The translations under genes and the position numbers were made by a program. 64,000 nt of DNA. Source: JAAYTY01 sp964569245. GTDB lineage: Bacteria; Fermentibacterota; Fermentibacteria; Fermentibacterales; Fermentibacteraceae. Of this stretch, positions 24,180 through 32,964 are shown piece by piece; positions within the stretch are counted from its first letter, which is position 1, and each line of letters starts with the position of its first letter. The notes beneath the pieces are model-generated. The model was not told the origin of the DNA. It did not search any database and worked only from the letters and a program-made list of their open reading frames with translations. The stretch covers positions 1 through 64,000 of the forward strand of contig CAZMTK010000001.1 of the NCBI GenBank assembly GCA_964569245.1, written 5' to 3'.

Positions 24180-25117
24180 ATCCGGCTGTGGTGCTCCGGG
24201 CGACCGGAGGAGTCGCATCCACTGCGGCGGCATGGGACGCAGGCGGCCTGCAGATCGAGATCGCAGACCCGGAAAGGTCCTTCGCGCCGAGACCCGGCGT
24301 CATGGAGCCCGTTCTGGCCGCGCCAAGCGATGTGGAGCAGGTTCGCGCCCTCGCTGGCTGCGTCATGCCCGTGGTCGTCTCGACATCTCCGGGCCTCGAC
24401 TCCGATGCCCCCGGCCTCCACCTGGGAGCCGCAGGCCCGATGGACCGCTCGCTTCTCTGCGAGCTCGCAGCAAGACCTCCCGGGAGGCTGCGCCCCTCGG
24501 CCTCGGAACTCGAGTCCTCTTGCATCGGGCTCTCGCTGCCCTTGATCCTGCACAATCTGGGAAACAGGCTGGTCGGGCTGGTGGGCAACCTGGAGCTCGC
24601 GGCGATCTATCCTTCCGGCTCGGAGAAGTCGGTTCTCAAGATGAAGGCTGCGAGGAAATCGGCCGGGGAGGTGAGGAGCTACCTGGAGAGCCTGTCGGCC
24701 CTCAGGTCGCCCGGGCAGAGCCAGCCCGGACCGAAGAGCGATCCTTTCACGACCGCGGTGGCAATGGCCGATCTCGTGCGTGGGAGGGCCGTGACGCTGG
24801 AGAGCAGGCCCGGAGACCCTTCCGAGAGCGGGCACGGGCATCCGCCCGGAGCGGTGTCCGTGGCGGTCGCGATGGTCACCGTCGCGCTTCTCCGGCTCAG
24901 GGGGGCTGGCAGGCTGACCGTGGGCCGGTTCGGGGCGTCCGGTATCCTGGTATCCTGGGAGAGGCCGGACACGGAGGCTCCGGGGCTTCCCGGGCTCGCG
25001 CTCGTGCCTTCGCTTCTGATCGGAGCCGCGTCGGTCGCTGCGCGCGAAGGGTTCCGGATCGCCGTGAACTCGCTGGGCGACCTCGGAGGCTCTGTTTCGT
25101 GTCTGTGGGGGGAATGA
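24176..25117 (+). CDS. Degenerate histidine-kinase-like protein
   Basis: A 313-residue protein I cannot place in a named family. The middle (residues ~120-190) reads PLILHNLGNRLVGLVGNLELA, very like the H-box helix of sensor kinases of the HDFNNLL type, so a DHp-like four-helix bundle is likely. The C-terminal ~110 residues occupy the place of the ATPase domain but lack recognisable N, G1 and G2 boxes. This recalls phosphotransferases such as ChpT or Spo0B (DHp plus a dead ATPase fold). There is no transmembrane segment. GTG start in a GTGA overlap; the stop overlaps a 20-codon ORF. Confidence 0.55.
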   Translation: MNPAVVLRATGGVASTAAAWDAGGLQIEIADPERSFAPRPGVMEPVLAAPSDVEQVRALAGCVMPVVVSTSPGLDSDAPGLHLGAAGPMDRSLLCELAARPPGRLRPSASELESSCIGLSLPLILHNLGNRLVGLVGNLELAAIYPSGSEKSVLKMKAARKSAGEVRSYLESLSALRSPGQSQPGPKSDPFTTAVAMADLVRGRAVTLESRPGDPSESGHGHPPGAVSVAVAMVTVALLRLRGAGRLTVGRFGASGILVSWERPDTEAPGLPGLALVPSLLIGAASVAAREGFRIAVNSLGDLGGSVSCLWGE

Positions 25118-25176
25118 GCCTCCTCGATTCCCTGGACTTCCGCGGCGGGCCTCCGCCTGCCGGGCCTCGCGGATGA
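25114..25176 (+). CDS. Possible 20-residue coupled ORF
   Basis: ATG 25114 overlaps the upstream stop as ATGA, and its own stop overlaps the RNase R start as ATGA, so a ribosome could pass through it without leaving. The product is Gly/Pro-rich at the C-terminus and has no known family. It may be a coupling spacer rather than a functional peptide. Confidence 0.35.
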   Translation: MSLLDSLDFRGGPPPAGPRG

Positions 25177-27206
25177 TCCACCGCGCGAGGGACGAGGGCC
25201 TGTCTCCGCTCGAGTCGGCCGTCCTGTCGCTCTTCGAGCGGAAGCCGCTGGCGAGGCTGACGTTGCGCGAGATAGCGTCCGGAGCCGCGCTGGAGAACGC
25301 CTCTGAAGTCGTCGAGGGGATGGTCGCCAGCGGCCTTCTGTGGCCTCTCCCGAGGGGGAGGTTCGCCCTTCCAGGAGCTGTCGGCCTGGAAAAGGGCATC
25401 CTGCGTGTGAGAGCCTCCGGCCAGGCTTCCGTGGCGACCTCGAGCGACAGGGTCGCCGTAGGAAGGGGCGGCCTCGGCGGAGGGATGGACGGCGACGTGG
25501 TGATGGTGAGGATCACCGGTTCGGACGGCCCGCTCAGGCGGAGGGGCGTCGTCGCAGCCGTTCTCTCGAGGAGCAGGAAGGGCTGCGGAGGAGTGCTGCG
25601 AAGGGCCGGGGCCGGCTGGGTGCTCGACCCGATGGATCCGGCTCTTCCGAGAGGGCTGCCGATAGTCGGCCTTCCTCCCGGCGCCGCGGTGGAGGGATCC
25701 GTAGCCTGGGGCAGGTTCTCAGGCGAGGGCGGCAGGCCGTCGCTGGAGTACGAGGAGTCGCTCGGGAGCGGGCTCGCTTCGTCGACCGCCATTTCCATCG
25801 TAGTGAAGGACTACGGCCTGTCTGAAGCATTCCCCGAGGAGGCACTGCGGGAGGCGGACGAATCTGCACGGAGGCCTGTGGACGCCGCCGGGAGGGATGA
25901 CGCCAGAGGCCTGTTCTGCATCACCATAGATCCAGTCGATGCTAGGGACTTCGACGACGCGGTCTCGATCTCGAGGCGGGGGGACGGCTTCGAGCTGGGT
26001 GTGCATATCTCCGACGTGGCTGCCTACGTCCGCTCCGGCGGCCCCCTCGATTCCGAAGCCAGGCTTCGCGGCACCAGCGTGTATCTGCCTGACCGGGTCA
26101 TTCCGATGCTCCCGATGAGCCTCTCCGCAGGCGCCTGCAGCCTGGTGCAGGGAGAAGATCGGCTCGCTAGGAGCGTGTTTCTCGAATACGACGGCAGGGG
26201 CGCCAGAACCGGCTACCGCATCGCGAGGACGGTTATCAGGTCGAGGGCCCGCCTGACCTACGAGGAGGCCTTCTCGTGCATGCGGGGAGAAGGCCATCCT
26301 TCAGCCGGGGTTGAGGAAGCGCTCTCTGCGATGACCGCTCTGTCAAGGCTGCTGGACGAGGACAGGAGGCGTCGTGGCGCGCTCGACCTCGGCAGCGACG
26401 AGTACCGGATACACTTCGGGCCGTCGGGAGAGCCGGAACGCTTCGAAAGGGTTCCCGACGACGAGTCGCACCGGCTGATCGAGAATTTCATGGTCGAGGC
26501 CAACAGGGCCGTGGCCGAGCACTGCTCGTGGCTGGGCCTCGGAGTCCTCTATCGTGTCCACGGCGAGCCCGGGCGGGATTCCGCAACCCGGCTCAGGGCG
26601 GAGCTCTCGGAGCTCGGGATCGCCCTGCCCCGGGCCAGGGAGCTGCGCGGCTCGGACCTGTCCAGGATGCTCGCCGACTCCGCCGGTCTTCCGGTCTTCC
26701 CGCTCGTCCGGGAGGCCGTTCTGCGGTCGCTGCAGAAGGCAGTATACATGGCCGAGGATCTCGGTCACTTCGGTCTGGCGCTGAGGAGCTACACCCACTT
26801 CACCAGCCCGATACGCAGATACCCGGACCTGTGGGTCCACAGGGCTCTCTCCGCAGTGGAGGAAGGCTCTCCCGCTCCAGAGGCCGTTCCCGGGCTGGCG
26901 GAGACGTGCAGCGCTCAAGAACAGACTGCGGAGGATGCCGAGCGCGAGTGCGTCGAGCTGATGGCGCTGGTGCACCTCCGCAGCAGGAAGGGCATGGTGT
27001 TCAGGGGGGTGGTCAGCGGTGTGCACGATTTCGGATGTTTCGTGAGGCTGGCTGACCTCCCTGTGGACGGGCTTGTTCCGGACAGGCTGATGCGAGCCGA
27101 CCAGAGGAGGAGGGTCAGGGCCGGAGCTCCTGTGGAGGTCGTCGTGATCGAGTCCGATCCGGGCCTCAGACAGCTCACGCTGGGTCCAGCACCCGGCCGG
27201 AGGTGA
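25173..27206 (+). CDS. rnr: RNase R / RNase II family exoribonuclease
   Basis: A 677-residue 3'-5' exoribonuclease. Order of domains: N-terminal winged helix (~10-65), cold-shock-like beta barrels (~70-190), RNB catalytic domain (~225-555) with ITIDPVDARDFDDAVSI providing the metal-binding Asp cluster, YTHFTSPIRRYPDL near its end, and a C-terminal S1 domain (GMVFRGVVSGVHDFGCF). It degrades structured RNA in the cytoplasm. The ATG is in an ATGA overlap with the 20-codon ORF. It is slightly short for RNase R but has all the core domains. Confidence 0.9.
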   Translation: MIHRARDEGLSPLESAVLSLFERKPLARLTLREIASGAALENASEVVEGMVASGLLWPLPRGRFALPGAVGLEKGILRVRASGQASVATSSDRVAVGRGGLGGGMDGDVVMVRITGSDGPLRRRGVVAAVLSRSRKGCGGVLRRAGAGWVLDPMDPALPRGLPIVGLPPGAAVEGSVAWGRFSGEGGRPSLEYEESLGSGLASSTAISIVVKDYGLSEAFPEEALREADESARRPVDAAGRDDARGLFCITIDPVDARDFDDAVSISRRGDGFELGVHISDVAAYVRSGGPLDSEARLRGTSVYLPDRVIPMLPMSLSAGACSLVQGEDRLARSVFLEYDGRGARTGYRIARTVIRSRARLTYEEAFSCMRGEGHPSAGVEEALSAMTALSRLLDEDRRRRGALDLGSDEYRIHFGPSGEPERFERVPDDESHRLIENFMVEANRAVAEHCSWLGLGVLYRVHGEPGRDSATRLRAELSELGIALPRARELRGSDLSRMLADSAGLPVFPLVREAVLRSLQKAVYMAEDLGHFGLALRSYTHFTSPIRRYPDLWVHRALSAVEEGSPAPEAVPGLAETCSAQEQTAEDAERECVELMALVHLRSRKGMVFRGVVSGVHDFGCFVRLADLPVDGLVPDRLMRADQRRRVRAGAPVEVVVIESDPGLRQLTLGPAPGRR

Positions 27207-27210
27207 TGTG

Positions 27211-27954
27211 ATGGACGACACCTATTCCAGGCTGGCCGACGCCGTCTCTGCATGGATAGCTTCGGAGGTGAGAACCGCCGGGCTCGACGGCGTGGTCCTC
27301 GGCCTGAGCGGAGGAGTTGACTCGGCGGTTGCGGCGGCCCTCTGTGCGAGAACCCTCGGCGAGGAATCCACACTCTGTCTCTACATGCCCATCGAGAGCC
27401 GGCTGCAGGACAGGGAGGACGCCATCCTGACGGCCGACACCATAGGAGTGGATCTGGTCGAGATCCCGCTCGACGGCGCCTACCGCGAGATGCTGGCTGC
27501 GTGCCTGCTCCAGCCCGACGACGTCATGGCGCGTGCGAACATCAAGCCGAGGCTCAGGATGACAGCCCTGTACGCGCACTCCGGCGGAAGGCTCGTCGTG
27601 GGGACGGGCAACTATTCGGAGTATCTCGTGGGGTACTCCACGAAGTGGGGCGACGGCGCTGCCGACATCATGCCGCTTGCCAGGCTTTACAAGGACGAGG
27701 TTCTCAAGCTCGCCGCCGAGCTGGGAATCCCCCGCAGGATCATCGAGAAGCCGCCCTCGGCTGGTCTCTGGGAGGGACAGACCGACGAGGGCGAGATGCG
27801 CGTGTCGTACTACGAGATCAGGACCTTCCACGAGGGAGGCACAGTGTCGGCTCAGGCTTCGGAGCGCATCAGGGATCTGATGGGCTGGAGCGAGCACAAG
27901 CGGCGTCCGATACCGTTCTTCGACGCCAGGGGATGGTTCGCCAGAAATGGATAG
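27211..27954 (+). CDS. nadE: NAD+ synthase, ammonia-dependent
   Basis: A 247-residue adenine nucleotide alpha hydrolase that amidates nicotinate adenine dinucleotide. LGLSGGVDSAV is the PP-loop for ATP, MARANIKPRLRM and GTGNYSEYLVGY match NadE, and KPPSAGLWEGQTDE is the substrate loop. There is no glutaminase domain, so ammonia is the nitrogen donor or it comes from a separate protein. GGAGGTGA at 27199-27206 selects ATG 27211 over GTG 27208. It overlaps purH by 8 bases. Confidence 0.94.
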   Translation: MDDTYSRLADAVSAWIASEVRTAGLDGVVLGLSGGVDSAVAAALCARTLGEESTLCLYMPIESRLQDREDAILTADTIGVDLVEIPLDGAYREMLAACLLQPDDVMARANIKPRLRMTALYAHSGGRLVVGTGNYSEYLVGYSTKWGDGAADIMPLARLYKDEVLKLAAELGIPRRIIEKPPSAGLWEGQTDEGEMRVSYYEIRTFHEGGTVSAQASERIRDLMGWSEHKRRPIPFFDARGWFARNG

Positions 27955-29428
27955 CTACGCCCTGCTGAGCTGCTTCGACAAGACCGGCGTCCAGGCGTTC
28001 GCCTCCTCGCTCGTCCGGATGGGCTGGAAGCTCCTCGCTTCCGGAGGCACCGCGGAGCACCTGAGTGCCGCCGGACTTCCCGTGGTTCCCACCGAGAGCA
28101 TCACAGGCATCGTCTCCCTGCTCGGAGGCAGGGTGAAGACGCTCCATCCCGACCTCTACTCCGCGATACTGGCCGCCGGGGAGGATCGCGAGGAGATGCG
28201 CCGGCAGGGCAGGACGCTCATCGACCTCGTGGCGGTGGACTTCTATCCCTTCAGCGACGCTGCCGGCCTGCCTCCAGACGACGGAAGGCTTGCCGAGCTC
28301 ATCGACATCGGGGGGCCTTCGCTGGTCCGCGCCGCGGCGAAGAACTGGAGACACGTGATCGTAGCGCCCGGAGCCTGGAGCTTTCCCCTCGTTGCGGAGA
28401 CCCTGGAGAAGGGACTCGACAGCGACGACTGGAGGAGAGGCATGGCCGCCCGGGCGTTCGATGCCACGTCCAGGTACGACCTGGGCATCTCCACATCCCT
28501 GGAGAGAGGTCTGTCCGCGGGTCTGAGGTACGGGGAGAACCCCCACCAGGCCGCCTGTGTGCACTTCTCCTCGCCGGCCGTGGGCTTCGGGTCAGCCAGG
28601 CTGCTCGTCGGCGAGACCCTCAGCTACAACAACTACCTCGACGCCGATGCCGCCTGGGATCTCGCAAGGGACCTCTCGAGAAGAGGAGTCGCCGCAGTTC
28701 TCCTCAAGCATGGCAATCCCTGCGGGGCCGGTCTTGGCGGGAGCCCCCTCGAGGCATTCGAAGCGGCATGGAGGGCGGACAGGGTTTCCCCCTACGGCGG
28801 TGTGCTCGCGATCAGCTCGGAGGTGGACCGCCCTCTCGCAGAAAGGCTCAAGGGCCTGTTCCTCGAGCTGCTGCTCGCTCCCGGCTTTTCGGACGATGCT
28901 CTGGATGTGCTCTCCAAGCGAAGGAAGATACGCGTGATGGCGGTTCCCGCGGGCTTCGAACAGGAAGCCAGGATCAGGAGTATATGGGGGGCGCTGCTGG
29001 TGCAGGAGCCGGACACATCCACTGCCGGGGAGCTGCCGGGCGAGGTGAAGACCAGGAGGCAGCCGACTTCAGGCGAGATGGAGGCTCTGGACATAGGCTG
29101 GACGATCTGCCGGGCGGTGAGGAGCAACGCGATCGTTGTGGCTGACGGGGCGGGAGCTCTCGGCGTCGGTGCCGGGCAGATGAACCGCGTAGAGAGCCTC
29201 GATCTGGCCCTCAGGAGGATCGGCAGGGCCGGGCTGGATGCGCGGGGTGCGGTCATGGCGAGCGATGGATTCCTCCCCTTCCGCGACTGCGTGGACATGG
29301 CTGCCGGCGCCGGAATCACCGCCATCGTCCAGCCAGGGGGTTCGATAAGGGACGCCGATTCGATCTCAGCCGCCGACGAGGCGAACATCGCGATGGTATT
29401 CACAGGCAGGAGGCACTTCAGGCACTGA
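27947..29428 (+). CDS. purH: Bifunctional AICAR transformylase / IMP cyclohydrolase
   Basis: A 493-residue enzyme for the last two steps of IMP synthesis. The N-terminal IMP cyclohydrolase (MGS-like) part has LLASGGTAEHL, VKTLHPDLYSAIL and VDFYPF. The C-terminal AICAR transformylase part has RYGENPHQAA, LKHGNPCGAG, VSPYGG and GVGAGQMNRV, and ends MVFTGRRHFRH. Both halves look intact. Grouped with nadE and near apt, it forms a nucleotide/cofactor cluster. Confidence 0.96.
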   Translation: MDSYALLSCFDKTGVQAFASSLVRMGWKLLASGGTAEHLSAAGLPVVPTESITGIVSLLGGRVKTLHPDLYSAILAAGEDREEMRRQGRTLIDLVAVDFYPFSDAAGLPPDDGRLAELIDIGGPSLVRAAAKNWRHVIVAPGAWSFPLVAETLEKGLDSDDWRRGMAARAFDATSRYDLGISTSLERGLSAGLRYGENPHQAACVHFSSPAVGFGSARLLVGETLSYNNYLDADAAWDLARDLSRRGVAAVLLKHGNPCGAGLGGSPLEAFEAAWRADRVSPYGGVLAISSEVDRPLAERLKGLFLELLLAPGFSDDALDVLSKRRKIRVMAVPAGFEQEARIRSIWGALLVQEPDTSTAGELPGEVKTRRQPTSGEMEALDIGWTICRAVRSNAIVVADGAGALGVGAGQMNRVESLDLALRRIGRAGLDARGAVMASDGFLPFRDCVDMAAGAGITAIVQPGGSIRDADSISAADEANIAMVFTGRRHFRH

Positions 29429-31584
29429 TGCTCCGTACGCTGCTCATGCTCCTAGCAGTCTCGGCCGCATCGACAGCCTCCAGGTCGGAGCTGCACCTCG
29501 CAGACTCCCTGGCCCTCCGGGGACGCTTCGAGGAGGCTCGCTCCATCCTCCTGGAAATCCTCGACGGCAGCCGCGCCAGGTCCGAAGAGGCGCTGTACCG
29601 CCTTCTGGGGCTGTATCACGGCTGCGGCAGGGAGCTGGAGTTCGTCTCCCTCGTGGACAGCCTGGAACGTACATCCGGCAGGAGGCTGACGGGGTGGCGG
29701 GTCTCCGCGCTGGACCTTGCGGGGCTGGCCGACTCGGCGCTGGCATCGGCGCCTCCCGAAGACGTTCTCCTCAGGCTGTATCTCGCCTCGTTCGACGGCT
29801 CCCGCCTTCCCGCCGGCACGGTGGTTCCCGCTCCCTCGGATGCCGCCGGGAGGTATGTCCGCATCATGGCCGCCGGGCCGGGCGAGCTCAGGCCCGACCA
29901 GTTCAAGGCCGGCGCGGTCGACGCCAGGCTGTTTCCGTCCCTTCTCGAGAGGCTGTCGCGCGACCTGATGACGACTGCCAGATCCGGGGGGACATGGTGG
30001 GATGCCGCAGTGGACTCGCTCGAGGCGTCCTGCGGAGCGGCAAGCGTGGCCGTCCTCAGGCTGGCGAGGATGGAGGCCAGCGGCCGGATAGACGAGCGCT
30101 TCTGCGAATGGTGCCTCGATTCTGTCCCAGGGGCGTCGGGCGATGCAGCCAGGCTGCTGCTGAAGTACGAGCCTTCGTCATGGGGCTCCTCGTGGAGGGT
30201 GCTCGACGCCCTCGTGGCTGCCGGGCTGTCGAGGGAGGCCGAATGGATGGTCTCCCGCTCGGCCGACTCCGTCTTCCGGGCCGGCGCCCGGCTGGCTCTC
30301 CTGCGCAGCTCCGGGAGAGACTCGGAGCTTCTGGCGGCCTGCGCTTCGCTCGGGGGAACCGGCCCCGAGAGCCTGGCGGCGCGCACGGCGCTGTTCGAGG
30401 CCCGGGCCCTGAGGGCACTCGGCCGTGCTTCCGAGGCATGGGCCTCGTATTCCGCATTCTCCTCGCGCTATCCCGACCACCCCATGGCGGCCGAGGCCGG
30501 AAGCCTGGCGGGCCGCTACTACGATTCCGAGCAGATGTGGGCGGAGGCCGCCGGGGCTTACCTGGCCTCTCTCGGCGCCTGCGGGAAGCCCGGATCCGAC
30601 GAGACGTGCTACTGGAGAGGCGGGTTCTGCCTCTTCATGTCGGGACAGGCCCGCAGAGCGGATTCACTGTGGGCTGCCGGATGCACGGAATGGCCTGGAG
30701 GCTGGCTCGAGGACGAGATGCTCTACTGGAGGGCAAGGTATGCCGCCGCCTGCGGCAGGACAGGCGACGCTGCCGACCTGCTCGATTCGGTGGCATCCGC
30801 CCATCCATGGGAGTTCTACGGCATTCTGGGTGCCGCCCGCATGTCCAGGGGGCCGAGAACCGACTTTCCCGTAGGCTGGATCGACCTGGAAGGCCCGGGC
30901 TGCCTGTCCGCAGCACTGGAGCTGGCCGGGTCCGGCAGGGCCCGAATGGCCGTGGAGATGCTCCAGGCCGACCTCCTCCCCGATCCCGGCGCAAGGGCGG
31001 CCGCGCTCTCCCTGCTCGGCGAGCACAGGGCCTGCATTCTGCTGATGACCCGCCTTGACGGACGGCTCAGATCATCCGGGGCAGGCAGGCTTCCCGACTC
31101 GCTCGTTCCGTACTACTTCCCTGCGCCCTATCTGGATCTCGCGGCAAGGGCTTCCGAGAGCCTGCTCGTCGAGCCCTGGATGCTCACCGGGATAATGAGG
31201 GAGGAGAGCTCCTTCGACAGGAGAGTCGTCTCCGGCGCAGGGGCGCGAGGGCTCATCCAGCTCATGCCAGGCACGGCCGCCGACGTGGCGAGGTGGCACG
31301 GTCTCCCCAGGCTGGAGGAACGCGACTTCTTCGACCCCGAGAAGTCGGTCAGATACGGTTCGCTCTACATAGACAGACAGTACCGGAACTTCGGGGGAGA
31401 GCCGGCCCTGTTCCTCGCGGCATACAACGCCGGCCCGGGCAATGCCTCGCGATGGAGGGACAGCCACTCCTATTCGCCTGCGGACCCGGAGATGTTCATC
31501 GAACAGATAACCTTCAGAGAGACGAGGAACTATGCGAAGCTCGTCATGCGATCTGCCTGGATCTACGAAAACTACTTCAGATGA
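29428..31584 (+). CDS. Soluble lytic murein transglycosylase (Slt-like)
   Basis: A 718-residue exported protein with a signal peptide (~1-17), a long alpha-helical superhelix of TPR-like units (~20-540), and a C-terminal lysozyme-like SLT domain. MREESSFDRRVVS contains the catalytic Glu (near residue 591), GARGLIQLMPGTA is the second motif, and AAYNAGPGNASRW the third. It cleaves peptidoglycan glycan strands to 1,6-anhydro products, which fits the MurU/AmgK-like recycling pair at 11-13 kb. Start ATG 29428 overlaps the purH stop (TGATG). Confidence 0.9.
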   Translation: MLRTLLMLLAVSAASTASRSELHLADSLALRGRFEEARSILLEILDGSRARSEEALYRLLGLYHGCGRELEFVSLVDSLERTSGRRLTGWRVSALDLAGLADSALASAPPEDVLLRLYLASFDGSRLPAGTVVPAPSDAAGRYVRIMAAGPGELRPDQFKAGAVDARLFPSLLERLSRDLMTTARSGGTWWDAAVDSLEASCGAASVAVLRLARMEASGRIDERFCEWCLDSVPGASGDAARLLLKYEPSSWGSSWRVLDALVAAGLSREAEWMVSRSADSVFRAGARLALLRSSGRDSELLAACASLGGTGPESLAARTALFEARALRALGRASEAWASYSAFSSRYPDHPMAAEAGSLAGRYYDSEQMWAEAAGAYLASLGACGKPGSDETCYWRGGFCLFMSGQARRADSLWAAGCTEWPGGWLEDEMLYWRARYAAACGRTGDAADLLDSVASAHPWEFYGILGAARMSRGPRTDFPVGWIDLEGPGCLSAALELAGSGRARMAVEMLQADLLPDPGARAAALSLLGEHRACILLMTRLDGRLRSSGAGRLPDSLVPYYFPAPYLDLAARASESLLVEPWMLTGIMREESSFDRRVVSGAGARGLIQLMPGTAADVARWHGLPRLEERDFFDPEKSVRYGSLYIDRQYRNFGGEPALFLAAYNAGPGNASRWRDSHSYSPADPEMFIEQITFRETRNYAKLVMRSAWIYENYFR

Positions 31585-31653
31585 GCGGAAGATGCGTGCA
31601 GGCGCTTCGCCGGGGGGGCGCAGCGCAGGCCGGCCCGACCGGAGGCGTCTGAT

Positions 31654-32964
31654 ATGACCTGGACGGCTATGCTGACGGCCTTCGCGGCTGGATTCACTCT
31701 CGAGCCGCCGGAACCCGGCACTCTCGTGTTCCCCCCCTACGGTCACTGCATGGGGATCTACAGGGCCGGGGAAGACCAGCTCGCGATACTCCTGGGAGGG
31801 CTGGTGAGGTTCGACGATCCCCAGGGGCTCGCCTGCGTGAAGCTCTCGGCATGGGACAGCCAGGGCGAGTCCGACGACGACGAGCTGGCCGTCTACGGAG
31901 TGAACAGCGGAAGCGGGCACGTCATCTACAATGCTACGATGTTCACGCTGGGCCTGTACGGAGGCGAGGGCAGCGCCCGTGACCAGCTCTCCTCGCCGCA
32001 CGGGATCGCTGCAGACCCCGATGGAAGGGTGGTCGTCGCCGACACCGGCAACCGGCGTCTCGTGTGCCTCCGGCGGGCGGACGCGAGGCTATCGCCTGTG
32101 AGGCTGATGACGCACGGGCTGGTCGAGCCCTGGGGGGTCGCGCTCTCTTCGAGCGGGGAGATCTGGGCCACCGACAGGGCTGCCGGTGCGGTCCTGGTGT
32201 TCTCCTCTCCATCGGACACCATGCCCGAAGTCATCCCCCTCGAGCGCCCGACCGGGATCGCGGTGTACGGTGGCGGGAGATGGGACCACGACGCCGACGA
32301 CAGGTTCGCTGCCGTGGTCTGCGGTGACGGAAGCCGCCTCGTGACGCTGGAGGACGGAGCGGTCACCGGAGAGGCAGTGCCATCGGACTGCGGGGGCTCC
32401 GTCTTCAACTATCCGGTCATCGACTACTACGGCAGCATCTGGGTCAGCGACAGCGCCGCCTGCATGATCCACAAGTTCGACAGGAATCTTCGCCACCTCG
32501 CCAGCTTCGGGTCACCCGGAACCGGCGACCGCGAGCTCGACCACCCCACCGGTCTGGCCATCTGGCGCAGATACGGGCAGATCTTCGTGGCCGAGCGCAA
32601 GGGGGCGAGGTACTTCTGGATCGGCACCGACCTGCTGGACATAGACTTCACTGCGCTCGCCCACGGCTTCGAGCTGACGGGCTGGCTCACCGAGCCGTCG
32701 AACGTCCTCGCCCAGGTCGAGGACGACGACGGCGTGGTAGTGAGGACCGTTCACAACGGCAGGGCTCCCGGCGGAGCATTCGAATGCTCGTGGGACGGCA
32801 CCGATGTGAGCGGCAGGAGGCTTCCCGGAGGGGCCTACAGGCTCGTGGCGAGGATCGAGCCGACGTACTCCAGCAGGGGCTACTTCTGGAAGACTCTGGA
32901 GCAGGACTTCTCCATCACCGGCCCCTCGGGCACCGGGGAAGAGGAGCAGGGAGGCAGGCGCTGA
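31654..32964 (+). CDS. Secreted NHL-repeat protein with FlgD-like Ig domain
   Basis: A 436-residue protein beginning with a short hydrophobic segment (probable signal peptide), then a beta-propeller of NHL-type repeats (SSPHGIAADPDGRVVVADTG and similar units at ~115-330), then a C-terminal FlgD-type Ig fold (FECSWDGTDVSGRRLPGGAY). NHL propellers bind proteins or ligands. The FlgD-like fold is common at the ends of secreted FCB-group proteins. Start ATG 31654 has GGAGG 11 bases upstream. The stop overlaps a CTG start of the next gene. Confidence 0.78.
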   Translation: MTWTAMLTAFAAGFTLEPPEPGTLVFPPYGHCMGIYRAGEDQLAILLGGLVRFDDPQGLACVKLSAWDSQGESDDDELAVYGVNSGSGHVIYNATMFTLGLYGGEGSARDQLSSPHGIAADPDGRVVVADTGNRRLVCLRRADARLSPVRLMTHGLVEPWGVALSSSGEIWATDRAAGAVLVFSSPSDTMPEVIPLERPTGIAVYGGGRWDHDADDRFAAVVCGDGSRLVTLEDGAVTGEAVPSDCGGSVFNYPVIDYYGSIWVSDSAACMIHKFDRNLRHLASFGSPGTGDRELDHPTGLAIWRRYGQIFVAERKGARYFWIGTDLLDIDFTALAHGFELTGWLTEPSNVLAQVEDDDGVVVRTVHNGRAPGGAFECSWDGTDVSGRRLPGGAYRLVARIEPTYSSRGYFWKTLEQDFSITGPSGTGEEEQGGRR

